A DNA stretch of 7,789 nucleotides, taken from the NCBI GenBank assembly GCA_003153855.1, contig PMBM01000021.1, positions 1 through 7,789 on the forward strand, read 5' to 3'. This DNA is from Propionibacteriaceae bacterium. Lineage in GTDB: Bacteria; Actinomycetota; Actinomycetes; Propionibacteriales; Propionibacteriaceae. Positions 7,036 to 7,789 of this stretch are shown here, piece after piece. Below the pieces are notes generated by a model. That model saw only the letters and a program-made list of their open reading frames with translations. It had not been told where the DNA came from and made no database searches. A program made the translations under genes and the position numbers. The number at the start of each line of letters is the position of its first letter. The first letter of the stretch is position 1.

Positions 7036-7041
7036 GTCAGG

Positions 7042-7047
7042 CTCCTT
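7042..7047 (-). promoter_or_regulatory. Ribosome binding site of the efflux gene
   Basis: AAGGAG, read on the minus strand, sits six bases before the GTG start at 7035. This strong match decides the start, since the first codon is not ATG and an ATG a few bases upstream is followed at once by a TAA stop. Confidence 0.8.
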
Positions 7048-7066
7048 ACATCACAGGGATGACGCG

Positions 7067-7095
7067 ACTGTACCAGAGATAGTTCAGCGACTGAA
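7067..7095 (-). promoter_or_regulatory. Candidate promoter for the efflux gene
   Basis: On the minus strand TTCAGT (7095-7090) and TACAGT (7072-7067) are separated by 17 bases, in the position of -35 and -10 boxes. The -10 matches the TAnnnT pattern; the -35 is weak. The -10 lies 31 bases before the GTG start, giving a leader of about 24 bases that contains the ribosome binding site. The -35 lies inside the palindrome at 7081-7097, so a bound repressor would block it. The efflux gene may thus be transcribed alone as well as from the marR promoter. Confidence 0.4.
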
Positions 7096-7097
7096 CT
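7081..7097. promoter_or_regulatory. Palindromic operator, probably for the MarR protein
   Basis: AGTTCAG-CGA-CTGAACT is a perfect 7-bp inverted repeat with a 3-bp centre, between the marR stop and the efflux start. Its size and symmetry fit a dimeric winged-helix regulator of the MarR type, whose sites are typically 16-20-bp palindromes near the controlled gene. It overlaps the possible -35 box of the efflux promoter, consistent with repression. No second copy was found upstream of marR, which suggests that the efflux gene rather than marR is the main target. Confidence 0.65.
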
Positions 7098-7102
7098 TCC
7101 TG

Positions 7103-7576
7103 TCAGAGGTCGCTCTGGAACTGGCTGAGCGCGTTGCTGACGTCCGAGAGGACCCGCAGGGCGATCGCCAGCTCCTCGGCGGTGAAGGATGCCAGCGTGT
7201 GAGAGTGCGCGACACCGAGGGGGCCGAAGAAGCTGCCCGCCACTTCGCGCCCATGCCCCGCGATGCGGAGCACCACCCTGCGGCCGTCCGTCGGGTCGGC
7301 GTCACGCCAGACGTGACCGGAGGCGGTGAGACGGTCCACCACGTACGTGACCGCCCCGTGGCTCAACGCCAGAGCCTCGGCCAACCTGGTCGGCGACAAG
7401 GGCTTGCCGGCGTTCTCGGCCTGGTAGATGAGCGTGAGGGCCCGGAAGTCCGTGGAATGCAGGTCCTGGGTGGACGCGAAGGAGGTGCCGATCTGCTCGC
7501 TGGCGACGGCGATGTCCCGTACGCGGTCGACCAGCGCACGTACGAGCGCGTCGTGGTCCTGCTCAGCCTCCGTCAC
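7103..7576 (-). CDS. MarR-family transcriptional regulator
   Basis: This 157-residue dimeric winged-helix DNA-binding protein is of normal length for the family. Residues about 10-35 form the N-terminal dimerisation helix. The winged helix spans about 40-105: DFRALTLIYQAE (43-54), then LSPTRLAEALALSHGAVTYVVDRLTASGHV (60-89), with the recognition helix around 71-84. The wing contains RDADPTDGRRVVLRI (91-105), the DxR signature. The C-terminal helix (132-157) completes the dimer interface. The start is GTG at 7576-7574; no good ribosome binding site precedes it, but a -10 box at leaderless distance does. It is upstream of and co-directional with the DHA2 efflux gene, 67 bp apart, the standard layout for a repressor that releases its operator on binding the exported compound. 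There is no conserved cysteine pair suggesting a redox sensor; the ligand is unknown. Confidence 0.95.
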   Translation of the reverse strand: MTEAEQDHDALVRALVDRVRDIAVASEQIGTSFASTQDLHSTDFRALTLIYQAENAGKPLSPTRLAEALALSHGAVTYVVDRLTASGHVWRDADPTDGRRVVLRIAGHGREVAGSFFGPLGVAHSHTLASFTAEELAIALRVLSDVSNALSQFQSDL

Positions 7577-7582
7577 CCCAAC

Positions 7583-7588
7583 AGGTTA
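7583..7588 (-). promoter_or_regulatory. -10 box of marR, suggesting a leaderless mRNA
   Basis: TAACCT on the minus strand fits the actinobacterial TAnnnT -10 pattern. Only six bases (GTTGGG) separate it from the GTG start at 7576, so transcription would be expected to begin at or next to the first base of the start codon. A -35 match about 17 bases upstream is poor. Confidence 0.45.
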
Positions 7589-7627
7589 GAGCCGCGAGCA
7601 CCGGAGTGGTCGTCCGGGCTGACACTC

Positions 7628-7666
7628 GGCCGCGATGGCAGGCGCTGTCGGCGTGTGCCCGCGGCC
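7628..7666 (-). terminator. Strong hairpin between the DUF4395 gene and marR
   Basis: GGCCGCG (7628-7634) pairs with CGCGGCC (7660-7666), and just inside it GGCA (7637-7640) pairs with TGCC (7656-7659), with a two-base bulge on one side and a 15-base loop. This makes an 11-bp GC-rich stem 25 bases past the DUF4395 stop. There is no T-run. It probably separates the DUF4395 transcript from the marR unit. A smaller CCCAG/CTGGG hairpin (7684-7699) overlaps the DUF4395 stop codon. Confidence 0.5.
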
Positions 7667-7690
7667 ACGTACAGCCCCGTCATCCCAGGC

Positions 7691-7789
7691 CTAGCTGGGG
7701 TTGGCCGTGATGAAGCGCTGCGCCAGAGGGTTGCCCAAGGCGCGACGGCCCAGCAGGTACAGCTCGCACCCGAGGCAGAAGTTGAACAC
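7691..7789 (-). CDS. DUF4395-type membrane protein, C-terminal 32 residues
   Basis: Only the last 32 codons and a TAG stop (7693-7691) are inside the window. They read VFNFCLGCELYLLGRR, then a short polar tail ending in ITANPS. The block FNFCLGCxxY is what I recognise as the C-terminal signature of DUF4395 proteins, small integral membrane proteins of about 150 residues with a CxxC pair. In actinobacteria they are often found beside thioredoxin-like or sulfurtransferase genes, which would lie beyond the right edge. Function is unknown; the CxxC pair suggests redox chemistry or metal binding. The frame is open to the edge of the window. The match rests on memory of a short motif. Confidence 0.75.
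   Translation of the reverse strand: MFNFCLGCELYLLGRRALGNPLAQRFITANPS

Noticed and set aside
4978..7062. A 694-codon open frame on the plus strand opposite the efflux gene
   Set aside because: It is Arg/Asp/His-rich low-complexity sequence, antisense to a gene with 14 clear membrane helices and family motifs.
1..7789. tRNA, rRNA or complete insertion sequences
   Set aside because: No cloverleaf with a TTCGA-type arm, no rRNA-like block and no transposase-like protein was recognised on either strand.

Overview
The window looks like chromosome from a high-GC actinobacterium. About two thirds of the bases are G or C, and GTG starts are frequent (mutB, the efflux gene, marR). It also has a two-subunit methylmalonyl-CoA mutase, a DHA2 drug exporter paired with a MarR regulator, and the end of a DUF4395 protein. 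A Nocardioides-like member of the Propionibacteriales would fit, but genus cannot be fixed from sequence alone.

Layout, left to right. Positions 1-476 (minus) hold the first 158 codons of mutB, the catalytic subunit of methylmalonyl-CoA mutase, which runs off the left edge. Positions 473-2332 (minus) hold mutA, the non-catalytic subunit, whose stop overlaps the mutB start by four bases (GTGA). A 145-bp divergent promoter region follows. Positions 2478-3521 (plus) encode a zinc-dependent sorbitol/xylitol-dehydrogenase-like enzyme. Positions 3522-4434 hold no intact gene. That stretch contains a 79-bp inverted repeat at 3554-3632, the probable remains of a small two-helix membrane protein at 3651-4091 (minus), a pair of perfect 14-bp direct repeats with a degenerate inverted third copy at 4275-4376, and a strong hairpin at 4388-4411. 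Positions 4435-7035 (minus) encode an 866-residue 14-helix DHA2 transporter. Positions 7103-7576 (minus) encode a MarR regulator that lies just upstream of the transporter and on the same strand. Positions 7577-7690 contain a strong hairpin, and 7691-7789 (minus) is the C-terminus of a DUF4395-type membrane protein.

How the genes work together. mutA and mutB are one translationally coupled unit that interconverts succinyl-CoA and (R)-methylmalonyl-CoA, as in propionate or odd-chain fatty acid metabolism. The divergent dehydrogenase is probably an independent polyol oxidation gene. marR and the transporter form a classical drug-responsive efflux unit. A perfect AGTTCAG-CGA-CTGAACT palindrome lies between them, over a plausible promoter for the transporter, and marR itself appears to have a leaderless promoter.

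The most unusual item is the transporter. It carries about 355 extra residues in the extracytoplasmic loop between TM13 and TM14. They are predicted to fold as two heptad-patterned helices of almost equal length (about 99 and 102 residues) joined by a Pro-Asp-Pro turn. This is an adaptor-like coiled-coil hairpin built into an EmrB/QacA-type pump. The first helix has methionine at nearly every position of one side of the heptad core.
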